DNA from: Bradyrhizobium sp. SZCCT0231
Lineage (GTDB): Bacteria > Pseudomonadota > Alphaproteobacteria > Rhizobiales > Xanthobacteraceae
Assembly (NCBI RefSeq): GCF_018130245.1
Contig: NZ_JAFCKP010000001.1
Coordinates: 1,488,001-1,552,000 of the forward strand
Length of the DNA stretch: 64,000 nucleotides
Direction: 5' to 3'
Shown piece by piece: positions 1-7,955 of this stretch. The notes below the pieces were generated by a model. It did no database searches and had not been told where the DNA came from. It saw only the letters and a program-made list of their open reading frames with translations. The number at the start of each line of letters is the position of its first letter. Position 1 is the first letter of the stretch. A program made the translations under genes and the position numbers.

Positions 1-363
1 CCGTTCGCCGAGCTCAAAGGCGTCGAGTTCGTCGAAGCCGGGAAGGATCGCGTGGTGGCGCGGATGACGGTCCGGCCCGATCTCTGCACGCTTCACCACA
101 CCATCCATGGCGGGGCGGTGATGGCGCTGGCCGATTCCGTCGGCGCAGCGGCGACCGTGATCAACTTGCCCGAGGACGCCAAGGGCACGACCACGCTGGA
201 GAGCAAGACCAACTTCATCGGCGGCGCCAAGGAGGGGACCACTGTCATCGCCACGGCCACTCCGGTCCATCGTGGCCGGCGGACCCAGATCTGGACCACC
301 CGGCTGGAAACCGAGGATGGCAAGCTGGTCGCCGTGGTGACCCAGACGCAGCTGGTCCTGTAA
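1..363 (+). CDS. PaaI-type hotdog thioesterase (5' end outside window)
   Basis: The reading frame is open from base 1, so the true start lies upstream; about 120 codons are visible. The protein reads as a hotdog-fold acyl-CoA thioesterase of the PaaI type: the segment LHHTIHGGAVMALADSVG is the family signature, in which HGG and the following acidic residue shape the active site, and the strands after it (TTTLESKTNFIGGAKEG) are the usual second half. Family members hydrolyse acyl- or aryl-CoA thioesters in the cytoplasm. The substrate cannot be told from sequence. It stands alone on this side, with 152 bp to the next gene. Confidence 0.85.
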   Translation, partial: PFAELKGVEFVEAGKDRVVARMTVRPDLCTLHHTIHGGAVMALADSVGAAATVINLPEDAKGTTTLESKTNFIGGAKEGTTVIATATPVHRGRRTQIWTTRLETEDGKLVAVVTQTQLVL

Positions 364-515
364 GACCACGAGATATTGATTTTATTAACCAATTGGTCGC
401 TTCCGCTGCCTCTAACTTGGGCAGGTCTCCGTCTTGAAAATCATGGTGCGATGCACAATATAGGGGTCCTAGGGATTCGAACGCCTCCTCGAGGGACACC
501 AAGAGGAGTTCTGAC

Positions 516-1121
516 GTGGTACTTGAAGAGACCGTCCGCACTGCCCCGGGCTATGTGCGGACCCTGATCCAGCAGGAAGAATTGCCGCTTCTGCGCGATC
601 ACCTGCTGAGGCTCGATGCCGCAAGCCGGCACGACCGTTTCAACGGCTTTCTCGACGACAGCTTCATCGAGCGCTACGCCGCCCGCTGCGCCGAGGACGG
701 CACCGTGATCGTTGCCTATATCGTCGATGGCATGGTCCGCGGTGCGGCCGAACTGCATCCGCCGGAAGGCGATTCCTTGCCTGAAGTCGCCTTCAGTGTG
801 GAAGCGTCCGCGCGCCGCCAGGGTGTCGGCACAGTGCTGTTCCGCCGCCTGATCGCGGAGGCGCGCTGGAAAGGCTACAAGCAGCTGCGCATCACGACGG
901 GTGCCGAGAATCACGCGATGCGGGCGCTCGCCCGGAAGTTCGGGGCGCATCTGGCTTTCCGCCACGGCGAATCGACCGGGACGATCGACCTCGCCAAGAC
1001 GCCTGAGGCCGAGCTCGCCGATCTCGCGGCCTCGCCCTTCACGGCCGGGCGCGCTCTTCTCAGCTTCAACAGCACTTGCTGGAAGCTGATCTCAAGCATG
1101 TACGGCAATCGCGCCGCGTAG
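516..1121 (+). CDS. GNAT family N-acetyltransferase
   Basis: A 201-residue protein of the GNAT fold. The acetyl-CoA pyrophosphate-binding motif A is seen as RRQGVGTVLF around residues 100-109, followed by the helix RRLIAEARWKG and the strand LRITTGAEN. It should transfer an acetyl group to an amine on an unknown substrate. The GTG start was chosen because AAGAGGAG lies just upstream and the protein begins with no spare leader. An in-frame ATG is not available nearby. About 50 residues follow the GNAT core, which is longer than the minimal fold. A hairpin terminator follows at 1144. Confidence 0.85.
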   Translation: MVLEETVRTAPGYVRTLIQQEELPLLRDHLLRLDAASRHDRFNGFLDDSFIERYAARCAEDGTVIVAYIVDGMVRGAAELHPPEGDSLPEVAFSVEASARRQGVGTVLFRRLIAEARWKGYKQLRITTGAENHAMRALARKFGAHLAFRHGESTGTIDLAKTPEAELADLAASPFTAGRALLSFNSTCWKLISSMYGNRAA

Positions 1122-1143
1122 CCCAAATCGCGCACGGGAATCA

Positions 1144-1174
1144 AAAAGCGGACCGGCAAAACCGGTCCGCTTTC
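1144..1174. terminator. Rho-independent terminator after the GNAT gene
   Basis: The stem AAGCGGACCGG / CCGGTCCGCTT has a 5-base loop and is followed by a short T stretch. It lies 25 bases after the GNAT stop codon and could serve both the GNAT gene and, with the A-run on the other side, the convergent small gene. Confidence 0.8.
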
Positions 1175-1199
1175 GTATTCTGGGTGGCGAAATGAACGC

Positions 1200-1505
1200 T
1201 CAGGTGCCGGTGCGTTTGTCGTTGCCGAAACGGCGGACGATGCGGCGTTCGACCACGACGGAGCGCTGCGCGCCTTGTTCGCCGGCGATCACCCGCGTGG
1301 CCGTGATGCGGCTGTTGCTGCGGGCCTGCTTCTTCACCTCGGCCTGCACGATCTCGAGCGGCATTCCCATCAGGGCTGCGGCGATCTCGGCCTGCTGCGC
1401 CTGATCGTCGGTGATGCCGACAGCGGCGAAGATCGCCTCGTCCAGGGTGGGCGGATCGTGGCGCACGCGCCGCGTGCCATATTTGGTATTCCAGTCTGCG
1501 CTCAT
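1200..1505 (-). CDS. Conserved hypothetical protein, 101 residues
   Basis: A small cytoplasmic protein with no signal peptide or membrane segment. The middle (residues 22-75) is rich in Ala, Gln and Glu and likely helical; the C-terminus is basic (ERRIVRRFGNDKRTGT). Codon use with G/C in third positions matches the neighbours, which supports a real gene. I do not recognise a family. It runs convergently towards the GNAT gene, and its upstream region (1506-1600) carries no other gene. Confidence 0.6.
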   Translation of the reverse strand: MSADWNTKYGTRRVRHDPPTLDEAIFAAVGITDDQAQQAEIAAALMGMPLEIVQAEVKKQARSNSRITATRVIAGEQGAQRSVVVERRIVRRFGNDKRTGT

Positions 1506-1600
1506 AACGGCCTCGTTTTGATGCCGGGATACCTAGTGCCGCGAATGTTGCATTGCAATATGTAATTGGTGTGGCAGCTCAGCTATGCACCGGTCGGGTG

Positions 1601-2287
1601 TCATGGCGGTGACGCAGCACCGGCGCCGACCACCGCCCGCTGCTGAGGCCAGCGTTTCAGGGCAGCGTGTCCGGCTTCGGTGAGCCGGTAGATTCCCCGC
1701 TCGGCGCGCTCGAACCAGCCATACACATTGTTAAGCAAGATCTTGCCGGCATCGGGACAGCGCACACGCAGCTCGCGTACGGGCCGCGGACCTGTCGCGA
1801 GCTCTGATGCGCAGGCCAGCGCCTGCTGCCGATAGGCCGTCATGATCGGTGCGCGGGTACTGCCGCCAAGCACCGGATCGCCCTGGCGCCGCTGATGCTC
1901 GGCGACGAGGCGCGAGCGCACCTTCGGCTCGCGGCGGGGCGCCGTGGTTGGCGGCTTCACCAGAACCTCGACCTGGCCGCGATCGGTCACCCCGAGCATG
2001 CCGAAGCCGAGGCGGCGGCAGAGATTGCGATAGCGCGCATCGCTCTCGCGTCCCTTGCCGCGCGCCGACATCTTCGCCGCGATCCAGACCTCGTCGCCGG
2101 CCGGTGCGCGATCGACCGCCTGCAGGATCAGCTCGAGATTGAAGGCGAGCTTGAGCTCGCCGATCACCACGACCGGCGGATCGCCGGCGCTGAGGCCGAC
2201 GAGATCGCAGCCGCCGATCTCGCCCTTGACCGTGAAGCCGAGCTCTTCGAGGAAGCGTTTGACGGGCAGGTAAAGCGCGGTTTCCAA
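1601..2287 (-). CDS. DUF2161 family protein, putative PD-(D/E)XK nuclease-like
   Basis: A 228-residue protein matching the DUF2161 family. Near the N-terminus an acidic residue after KGEIGGCD (D28) is followed by VVIGELK (E44, K46), which fits the D...(D/E)XK arrangement of the restriction-endonuclease-like fold. The C-terminal half (about 150-220) has the look of a winged helix (NVYGWFERAERGIYRLTEAGHAAL). Family members are annotated as putative phosphodiesterases or nucleases; no substrate is established here. There is no methyltransferase partner nearby, so it is not obviously a restriction enzyme. Confidence 0.75.
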   Translation of the reverse strand: METALYLPVKRFLEELGFTVKGEIGGCDLVGLSAGDPPVVVIGELKLAFNLELILQAVDRAPAGDEVWIAAKMSARGKGRESDARYRNLCRRLGFGMLGVTDRGQVEVLVKPPTTAPRREPKVRSRLVAEHQRRQGDPVLGGSTRAPIMTAYRQQALACASELATGPRPVRELRVRCPDAGKILLNNVYGWFERAERGIYRLTEAGHAALKRWPQQRAVVGAGAASPP

Positions 2288-2382
2288 GGGAGTTCCGATC
2301 GGAGAATCAGTCGCGGCTAGTCTAGTGCCTTCTCGGCTCCGATTGAATCAAGCCGATGTTCGGACCATCGATCAATGCGTAA

Positions 2383-3066
2383 TCATACTCGTCCACCTAC
2401 CGGGATCAGCGCGCCGGTGACGCCGCTGGCGGCATCGCTGGCGAGGAACAGGATCACCTCTGCGAGCTCCTGTGGCGTCACCCATTTGGAAAAGTCCGCT
2501 TTCGGCATGTCGGCGCGGTTGGCCTGGGTGTCGATGATCGAGGGCAGCACGGCGTTGACCGTGACCTTACCCTTCCACTCGCTGGCGAGCGCTTCGGTCA
2601 GGCGATGCACGCCGGCTTTCGAGGCGGCATAGGGGCCCATGCCGCTGCCGGCCTGGAGCGCGCCCATCGCGCCGATATTGATGATGCGGCCAGCCTTGGA
2701 TGCGACGAGGTGCGGCAGCGCCGCGCGCGAGGTGTTGAGCGCGGTGAGGACATTCAGCGCATGCATGCGCTGCCAGGTCTTGATGTCGCCGTCGCCAATG
2801 GTCTCGAATGCGAAGCCGCCGGCGATGTTGATCAGCGCGTCGAGCCGGCCGAAGTGCTTGGCCGCCGTCTCAACGGCCGTCTTCGCCTGCGCCGCGTCGG
2901 ACAGGTCGACGCCGCCGATCTCGATGCTCTCAGGCCTTGCCGAGCTCCGCGAAGGCGCGTGATCGATGCCGGCAACGCGCGCGCCGCGCGCCTGTGCGGT
3001 CTCCGCAACCACCTTGCCAAGCGCGCCGAATGCGCCGGTCACGATCAGGACCTTGTCTTGCATCAT
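2383..3066 (-). CDS. Short-chain dehydrogenase/reductase (SDR)
   Basis: A 227-residue classical SDR. The cofactor-binding motif TGAFGALG is at residues 10-17, the NAG-like motif is INIAGG (80-84) and the catalytic pair is YAASK (Y146, K150), with an Ala-Met-Gly region in place of the usual Ser motif just before it (IGAMGALQ). The last point is unusual, since the catalytic Ser of classical SDRs normally sits there; the substrate is unknown. It follows the phosphatase gene by 20 bases on the same strand and is likely co-transcribed with it. Confidence 0.85.
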   Translation of the reverse strand: MMQDKVLIVTGAFGALGKVVAETAQARGARVAGIDHAPSRSSARPESIEIGGVDLSDAAQAKTAVETAAKHFGRLDALINIAGGFAFETIGDGDIKTWQRMHALNVLTALNTSRAALPHLVASKAGRIINIGAMGALQAGSGMGPYAASKAGVHRLTEALASEWKGKVTVNAVLPSIIDTQANRADMPKADFSKWVTPQELAEVILFLASDAASGVTGALIPVGGRV

Positions 3067-3086
3067 CGTTCTCCCGGCGCGGTGGC

Positions 3087-3845
3087 CTATGATTGCAGAT
3101 AGCGCGCCTTCAACGCGGTCCGCTCGGCCGTGCCGAGCTTGAGCCCATCGCGCAGATAGGTTTCGAGATCGCCATATTCGCTGCCGACCGCTTCGAACGC
3201 GGCCGCGAGGTACGAGGTCTCGACGCTGCCGATCGCGTCGAGAACATCGGCCGGAAGATCGGAGGCGTTTGACGCGTCGCGCTTGTAGTGCCGGTTGGTC
3301 AAGAGGTAGTCCTCGGCAATGACATCGTCGGGCACGCCCAGCGCATGCAGGATCAGCGCGCTGGCAAAGCCGGTGCGGTCCTTGCCGGCGGTGCAGTGGA
3401 TCACGAGCGGCGCGCGGTCTTCGAGCAGATGGCCGAACAGCGCGCGAAAGCTATGCGTGTTGTGGCGAACATAGTTGCGATAGGACTCGCGCATGAGCTC
3501 CAGCGCCACCGGCGCGGTCAGCGTGCCCCGGGCGAGTTCGGCGCGCAGCGCGGCGACGACGGTTGGCTCGATCGGCAGCGAGTGCACCGTGATCTCGTTC
3601 ACGACGCAGACGCCGGCCGCGCGCTCCTCCAGCCCACGGAAATCGAACGCGCTTCTGACGCCCAGCGCGCGGACGATCTCGACATCGGCCGCGGTGAGCT
3701 GGCCGAGATGATTGGAGCGGAAGATGTGCCGCCAGCGCGTGGTGCGGCCATCGGTGGTCGGATAGCCGCCGAGATCGCGAAAATTGCTGGCGCCTTGCAG
3801 GGCGAGATGGCGAACATGGGAGTCTTTTAGGGAAGAGTCTTGCAT
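3087..3845 (-). CDS. Tyrosine-protein phosphatase (atypical, PTP-loop type)
   Basis: A 252-residue protein of the bacterial Tyr phosphatase family related to IphP/PtpB. The N-terminus has NFRDLGGY and the catalytic P-loop is HCTAGKDRTG with Cys151 and Arg157, fitting the CX5R rule. The AGKDR variant is typical of enzymes that also act on phosphoinositides or Ser/Thr. The start ATG at 3845 is followed directly by recognisable family sequence. It is divergent from the MliC-like gene and leads the SDR gene in a probable two-gene operon. Confidence 0.87.
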   Translation of the reverse strand: MQDSSLKDSHVRHLALQGASNFRDLGGYPTTDGRTTRWRHIFRSNHLGQLTAADVEIVRALGVRSAFDFRGLEERAAGVCVVNEITVHSLPIEPTVVAALRAELARGTLTAPVALELMRESYRNYVRHNTHSFRALFGHLLEDRAPLVIHCTAGKDRTGFASALILHALGVPDDVIAEDYLLTNRHYKRDASNASDLPADVLDAIGSVETSYLAAAFEAVGSEYGDLETYLRDGLKLGTAERTALKARYLQS

Positions 3846-3914
3846 GGGATCGGCTTGGGTTATGGTTCCACTGGATGCGCTGCGGCATCCTTCAGGCCAT
3901 TACAGGGGGCGATC

Positions 3915-4241
3915 ATGAGCCGACACAAGGCCATTGTTTTGGCGGTCGCCATGCTGGCGGGCGGAATTGGCTACGCGCGGCAGGCGGATGCGCAGACGTT
4001 CAAGACCTACCGCTGCGCCGATGGTACCCAGTTCATCGTGGGATTTTATGACTACGACAAGCGCGCTTTCCTCCAGATCGACGGCGAGCCCGTCACACTC
4101 GCCAAGCGGCTGTCGGTCTCGGGCGCACGCTATTCGGGGGCGGGGATCACGCTCGTCATCGGCAAGACTGGAGCGACCACGGTCAAGCACCTGAAGCGGC
4201 CGGTCACGGCCTGCGCGGTGATCGAGAAGCCCGGGCTCTAG
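3915..4241 (+). CDS. MliC-like exported protein (lysozyme-inhibitor fold)
   Basis: A 108-residue protein with a signal peptide (MSRHKAIVLAVAMLAGGIGY, cleavage probably after ADA at about 27). The mature part follows the MliC pattern: YRCADGTQF near the start, then AFLQIDGEPVTLAK, then SGARYSGAGITLVIGKTGA, and a Cys near the end that would pair with the first. MliC proteins inhibit C-type lysozyme in the periplasm. The ATG at 3915 is preferred over an upstream in-frame start because CAGGGGGCG precedes it and it begins the signal peptide. Confidence 0.75.
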   Translation: MSRHKAIVLAVAMLAGGIGYARQADAQTFKTYRCADGTQFIVGFYDYDKRAFLQIDGEPVTLAKRLSVSGARYSGAGITLVIGKTGATTVKHLKRPVTACAVIEKPGL

Positions 4242-4262
4242 CCGGAAGTTCACCAGGAATCA

Positions 4263-4297
4263 AAAAGGGCCGAAACACCGTTGTTTCGACCCTTTTC
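4263..4297. terminator. Bidirectional terminator between mliC-like gene and gstI
   Basis: AAAAGGG and CGAAACA pair with TGTTTCG and CCCTTTT around a short loop, giving a T-run in both directions. It can end the MliC-like transcript from the left and the gstI transcript from the right. Confidence 0.8.
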
Positions 4298-4351
4298 AAA
4301 CTGCTGCCGGCCACTTGCGAGAGCCCGGCGCTATCAAACCAGCAACTGTCA

Positions 4352-4555
4352 TCAGCGTTCCCATTTGGGCTTGGCTTCGTCGACCGCATCCTGATGATAC
4401 CAGCTGTCGCTGCAGATCGAGACGTTCGAGGGCAGCGAGGCGTGATCGGCGGGAAGGCGGGTCTCGCCATAACGGCGTCCCCCGAGAGCCGCACGGCCGC
4501 CGACGGGGAATTGGTAGATCTTCGCAGATCCGTGACTCAGACCATTGTTCATCAT
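4352..4555 (-). CDS. gstI: DUF2735 / GstI-like small protein, likely translational inhibitor of glnII
   Basis: A 67-residue protein with the DUF2735 signature SAKIYQFPVGGRAALGGRR at residues 10-28. In Rhizobium leguminosarum the gene divergent from glnII, gstI, encodes a protein of this kind that represses glnII translation when nitrogen is plentiful. Here the gene sits in the same place, head to head with glnII across 541 bp, so the same role is inferred. The start at 4555 has AAGGAG 8 bases upstream; a second ATG follows at once. No enzyme motif is seen. Its own promoter could not be assigned. Confidence 0.85.
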   Translation of the reverse strand: MMNNGLSHGSAKIYQFPVGGRAALGGRRYGETRLPADHASLPSNVSICSDSWYHQDAVDEAKPKWER

Positions 4556-4990
4556 TGCGATTTCTCCTTGGTCGAAGCGCCTTGGCCTCCATGGTGCGCC
4601 CGACTCGTTCGATTGTGGTTACTGGAATCCCCATATCGGCCGCGCTTCCCGGATTGGAAAGTGCTGAAAAGGAAATCAGTTTCCGCCCAATTTGTGGGCA
4701 GATAGCCTTCTGCATCCTCCAAGGCACGCTGCCGCTGACCAACGCTTGAGCCATTCCGAAGGTTGCCGGGGAGGGGTGGGAGAGTTTGCGAAAATTGCCG
4801 GACGTTGATGCGCGTTTAGTCGGCAACCTCCGGGGCGGTGTCCGCTGCTTCAGATTCGGGCGTTTTCCGCGGGATTTTTGCAGTGCAGCTTTACGTGGAG
4901 GTGCGCGGCTATGACGCACGGTGACGTGGGTGGCTCGTCCGCGGCGAGGACGAGCCGGCCGCGGTGGAAAACCGCCCGTACTGCGGCCTT
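4556..4990. other. gstI-glnII intergenic control region
   Basis: About 435 bp without a gene. It holds a palindrome GCCCA-N5-TGGGC at 4685-4699, an inverted repeat AGGTTGCCG (4760-4768) / CGGCAACCT (4821-4829), and a hairpin GGCTCGTCC-N7-GGACGAGCC at 4932-4956. A sigma-54 promoter needs an upstream activator, so NtrC sites are expected here, but no site with the usual GCACC/GGTGC halves in the right spacing could be identified by eye. Confidence 0.6.
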
Positions 4991-5007
4991 TTGGCACGTT
5001 AAATGCT
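4991..5007 (+). promoter_or_regulatory. Sigma-54 promoter of glnII
   Basis: The sequence TTGGCACGTTAAATGCT matches the -24/-12 consensus TTGGCACG-N4-TTGCT in 16 of 17 defined or free positions, with GG and GC exactly 12 bases apart. The predicted start of transcription is near 5018, about 80 bases before the glnII start codon. Bradyrhizobium glnII is known to be under RpoN/NtrC control, which agrees. Confidence 0.9.
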
Positions 5008-5016
5008 TGGGAAGCG

Positions 5017-5066
5017 CCGGCCGATGATGGCCGGGTACAAAACGTGCGGGGGCCTCCCGGGCCCCC
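5017..5066 (+). promoter_or_regulatory. Structured glnII leader (two hairpins)
   Basis: Directly at the predicted transcript start lies CCGGCC-GATGAT-GGCCGG (5017-5034), followed by GGGGGCC-TCCCG-GGCCCCC (5048-5066). The ribosome site GAGAGG is at 5086-5092. This is where a GstI-type protein would be expected to act on translation; the assignment of function is inference. Confidence 0.6.
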
Positions 5067-5096
5067 AACCTTTCGCATCATCTACAGAGAGGCTCA

Positions 5097-6131
5097 ATGA
5101 CCAAGTACAAGCTCGAGTACATCTGGCTCGACGGATACACGCCGACTCCGAATTTGCGCGGCAAAACTCAGATCAAGGAATTCGCGTCGTTCCCGACGCT
5201 CGAGCAGCTTCCGCTCTGGGGCTTCGATGGCTCCTCCACCCAGCAGGCCGAAGGCCACAGCTCCGATTGCGTGCTGAAGCCGGTCGCGGTGTTTCCGGAC
5301 GGTGCGCGCACCAACGGCGTGCTCGTGATGTGCGAAGTCATGATGCCCGATGGCAAGACCCCGCATCCGTCCAACAAGCGCGCCACCATCCTCGACGACG
5401 CCGGCGCCTGGTTCGGCTTCGAGCAGGAATACTTCTTCTACAAGGACGGCCGTCCGCTCGGCTTCCCGACCGCCGGCTATCCGGCGCCGCAGGGCCCGTA
5501 CTACACCGGCGTCGGCTTCTCGAACGTCGGCGACGTCGCCCGCAAGATCGTCGAAGAGCATCTCGACCTCTGCTTGGCTGCCGGCATCAACCATGAAGGC
5601 ATCAACGCGGAAGTCGCGAAGGGCCAGTGGGAATTCCAGATCTTCGGCAAGGGCTCCAAGAAGGCCGCTGACGAAATGTGGATGGCCCGCTACCTGATGC
5701 TGCGCCTGACCGAGAAGTACGGCATCGACATCGAATTCCACTGCAAGCCGCTCGGCGACACCGACTGGAACGGCTCCGGCATGCACGCCAACTTCTCGAC
5801 CGAGTACATGCGCACGGTCGGCGGCAAGGAGTACTTCGAGGCGCTGATGGCCGCCTTCGACAAGAACCTGATGGACCACATCGCCGTCTACGGCCCGGAC
5901 AACGACAAGCGTCTGACCGGCAAGCACGAGACCGCGCCGTGGAACAAGTTCAGCTATGGCGTTGCCGACCGCGGCGCCTCGATCCGCGTTCCGCATTCCT
6001 TCGTCAACAACGGCTACAAGGGCTATCTGGAAGACCGCCGTCCGAACTCGCAGGGCGACCCCTACCAGATCGCTTCGCAGATCCTGAAGACGATCTCATC
6101 CGTGCCGACCGACAAGAAGGCCGCGGCCTAA
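5097..6131 (+). CDS. glnII: Glutamine synthetase type II
   Basis: A 344-residue eukaryote-like glutamine synthetase that joins ammonia and glutamate with ATP in the cytoplasm. The beta-Grasp region has GFDGSSTQQAEG (42-53), the metal/glutamate site FGFEQEYFF (106-114), then GQWEFQI, the ATP/glutamate site NGSGMHANFS and KHETAPWNKFSYG. The length is normal for GSII and there is no adenylylation segment as in GSI. It is transcribed from a sigma-54 promoter, faces the gstI-like gene, and ends at a strong terminator at 6178. It is the ammonium-scavenging GS of rhizobia, used with GSI. Confidence 0.97.
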   Translation: MTKYKLEYIWLDGYTPTPNLRGKTQIKEFASFPTLEQLPLWGFDGSSTQQAEGHSSDCVLKPVAVFPDGARTNGVLVMCEVMMPDGKTPHPSNKRATILDDAGAWFGFEQEYFFYKDGRPLGFPTAGYPAPQGPYYTGVGFSNVGDVARKIVEEHLDLCLAAGINHEGINAEVAKGQWEFQIFGKGSKKAADEMWMARYLMLRLTEKYGIDIEFHCKPLGDTDWNGSGMHANFSTEYMRTVGGKEYFEALMAAFDKNLMDHIAVYGPDNDKRLTGKHETAPWNKFSYGVADRGASIRVPHSFVNNGYKGYLEDRRPNSQGDPYQIASQILKTISSVPTDKKAAA

Positions 6132-6177
6132 GATCCTCCCGGCCCGGGCTGGGGGGCTGGCCCGGGTTGGTGCTCAA

Positions 6178-6207
6178 TCCGCCGGAGCGAAGGCTCCGGC
6201 GGATTTT
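6178..6207 (+). terminator. Terminator of glnII
   Basis: A 10-bp perfect stem TCCGCCGGAG / CTCCGGCGGA with a short loop is followed by TTTTT, 46 bases after the glnII stop. Confidence 0.9.
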
Positions 6208-6316
6208 TGCATTTGGATGACGGCCGCTGCTGTGCCTGCCGACTGCGGCGCCGCGAAACTTGTCCATTGCCGCCCTCAAGCTGATGCACCGCGCCTGATT
6301 GCGCCAGGACCTGCTC

Positions 6317-7000
6317 ATGGAAAACGTTCGCATGCTCTCGACGCTCGGCCTGATGGGCGCGATGCGCAGCCTGTCCTCCGCCTTCGAGGCGACCTGCGGC
6401 ATCCATGTCGATGCCGACTTCGCGCCGACCCTGGCGCTGCTCAAGCGGTTGCGCGAGGGCGAGGCCGCCGATCTCGTCATCCTCACCCGCGAGGGGCTCG
6501 ACGAGATGATCGGCGAAGGCCGCGTGGTTGCCGCGAGCGCAGCTGATCTGGCGCGCTCCTTCGTCGGCATCGCCGTGCGGGCAGGGCAGGTGCATCCCGA
6601 CATCGGCAGTGAAGCCGCGCTGCGCAGGACGCTGCTCGCAGCGCGGTCCGTCGCCTATTCGCGGCTCGGTGCGAGCGGCGTGTACTTCGCCCAGCTGATC
6701 GTGCGGATGGGCATCGCGGCCGAGATCAATGCCAAGGCCGCCATCGTCGAGCAGGGATTTACCGCGGAGCGGCTCGTGACCGGCGAGGCAGACCTTGCCG
6801 TGCAGCAGGTCAGCGAGCTCAAGCAGGTCGGCGGCATCGAGGTGGTCGGTCCGATCCCGCACGAGTTGCAGACACCGGCCGTGTTCTCGGCCGGCCGCGT
6901 GGCGAACGCGAAACATGCCGACGCCGCGGATCGGCTGCTGCGCCATCTGGCATCGCCCGAGGTCACCCCCGTCCTGCGCCAGTCGGGACTTGAGCCTTGA
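6317..7000 (+). CDS. ModA-like substrate-binding-fold protein without signal peptide
   Basis: A 227-residue protein of the periplasmic binding protein type II fold, close to the molybdate-binding family in layout: LSSAFEATCGIHVDADFAPT, a DLVILTREGLDEMI hinge region, then VAYSRLGASGVYFAQLIVRMGI and EADLAVQQVSELKQVGGIEVVGPIP. No signal peptide is visible, so it is probably cytoplasmic or starts further upstream than can be seen. ATG at 6317 is chosen over a TTG at 6299. No permease or ATPase is nearby, so a transport role is doubtful; it could sense a small ligand. Confidence 0.75.
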   Translation: MENVRMLSTLGLMGAMRSLSSAFEATCGIHVDADFAPTLALLKRLREGEAADLVILTREGLDEMIGEGRVVAASAADLARSFVGIAVRAGQVHPDIGSEAALRRTLLAARSVAYSRLGASGVYFAQLIVRMGIAAEINAKAAIVEQGFTAERLVTGEADLAVQQVSELKQVGGIEVVGPIPHELQTPAVFSAGRVANAKHADAADRLLRHLASPEVTPVLRQSGLEP

Positions 7001-7032
7001 ATTTGCCGAGGCGGAGACGCAACGTGACGACC

Positions 7033-7854
7033 ATGCGGACTTACCTCCTTGCCATGCTCTTCGCGCTCGCCGTGCCCCTGACGGCGCAGGCGCAATCGGC
7101 CGATCTCGTCCTGTGCGACCGGGTCGCCGCCGATCCCAGCGATCCCGACAAGCCGGCCGACGTGAAGGGCGTCGCGGAGATCGCGTCCTCCGACATCGCG
7201 ACCGCCATCAAGTTCTGCAAACAGGCCGCGCCATCCTCGCGGCGCGCGATGTTCGCGCTCGGCCGTGCATATGCAGCGAACCGGCAGACGGCGGAGGCGA
7301 TCGCCGCCTGGCGCAAGGCTGCCGACAAGGGATCGAGTGCGGCGATGGTCGATCTCGGTGTGACCTACGCCACAGGCTCGGGCGTCGCCAAGGACGAGGC
7401 GCAAGCGCGAAAGCTGTTCGAGAAGGCGGCGCAGGCCGGCAACCCCCGTGGCGTCAGCAATCTCGCAGCGCTCGGCGGCGCGGGTGGCGCGGCGCCGGCC
7501 GATCCCGCGCAGGCGCGCGCGCTGCTCGGCAAGGCTGCCGAGACCAATGCGGAGGCGCAGTACCAGCTCGGCCTGATGCTGTCTGAAGGCGATGGCGGCG
7601 CAAAGGATGACGTCGCGGCGCGCGCACTGTTCGAGAAGGCGGCGGCACAGAACCATCCCGGCGCGCTGGAGCGGATGGGCGCCTTCGCGCAGGAAGGCCG
7701 CGGCGGGCCGAAGGACAAGGACGCCGCAAAGGCCTATTACGAGCGCGCCGCCGCGCTCGGCGATGAGGATGCCAAGAAGGCGCTGGAACGCATTCGCTGC
7801 CCCTATGCGATCAAGGACAAGCAGGGCAAGCTGGTCACCACGCTGTGCTTCTGA
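7033..7854 (+). CDS. Exported Sel1-repeat (TPR-like) protein
   Basis: A 273-residue protein with a clear signal peptide (MRTYLLAMLFALAVPLTAQA). The mature part carries four or five Sel1-like repeats, for example AAMVDLGVTYATGSGVAKDE, AQYQLGLMLSEGDGGAKDD and GALERMGAFAQEGRGGPKDK, each a pair of helices. Such repeats bind other proteins. An upstream GTG at 7024 is an alternative start. It follows the ModA-like gene by only 32 bases and may share its transcript, which puts an exported scaffold beside a non-exported binding protein. Confidence 0.85.
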   Translation: MRTYLLAMLFALAVPLTAQAQSADLVLCDRVAADPSDPDKPADVKGVAEIASSDIATAIKFCKQAAPSSRRAMFALGRAYAANRQTAEAIAAWRKAADKGSSAAMVDLGVTYATGSGVAKDEAQARKLFEKAAQAGNPRGVSNLAALGGAGGAAPADPAQARALLGKAAETNAEAQYQLGLMLSEGDGGAKDDVAARALFEKAAAQNHPGALERMGAFAQEGRGGPKDKDAAKAYYERAAALGDEDAKKALERIRCPYAIKDKQGKLVTTLCF

Positions 7855-7955
7855 ACGCCATCGCGATTGCGCGGCGCTTCACGAACAGAGCCACGATTTG
7901 ACGGAACCTGGCTCGCGCATGCGCCGTTGACGTCCCGGCAAAACGGAGCGCGATC

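Noticed and set aside
4861-4920. A possible NtrC site with GTGCAG and AGGTGCG halves
   Set aside because: The spacing is about 10 bases where 5 is expected and the left half is poor.
4296-5081. A 261-residue minus-strand frame across the gstI-glnII gap
   Set aside because: It overlaps gstI in another frame and the promoter region; it is Arg/Pro-rich with no pattern.
5094-5996. A 300-residue open frame antisense to glnII
   Set aside because: It is a shadow of a well-recognised gene and has no ribosome site or family match.
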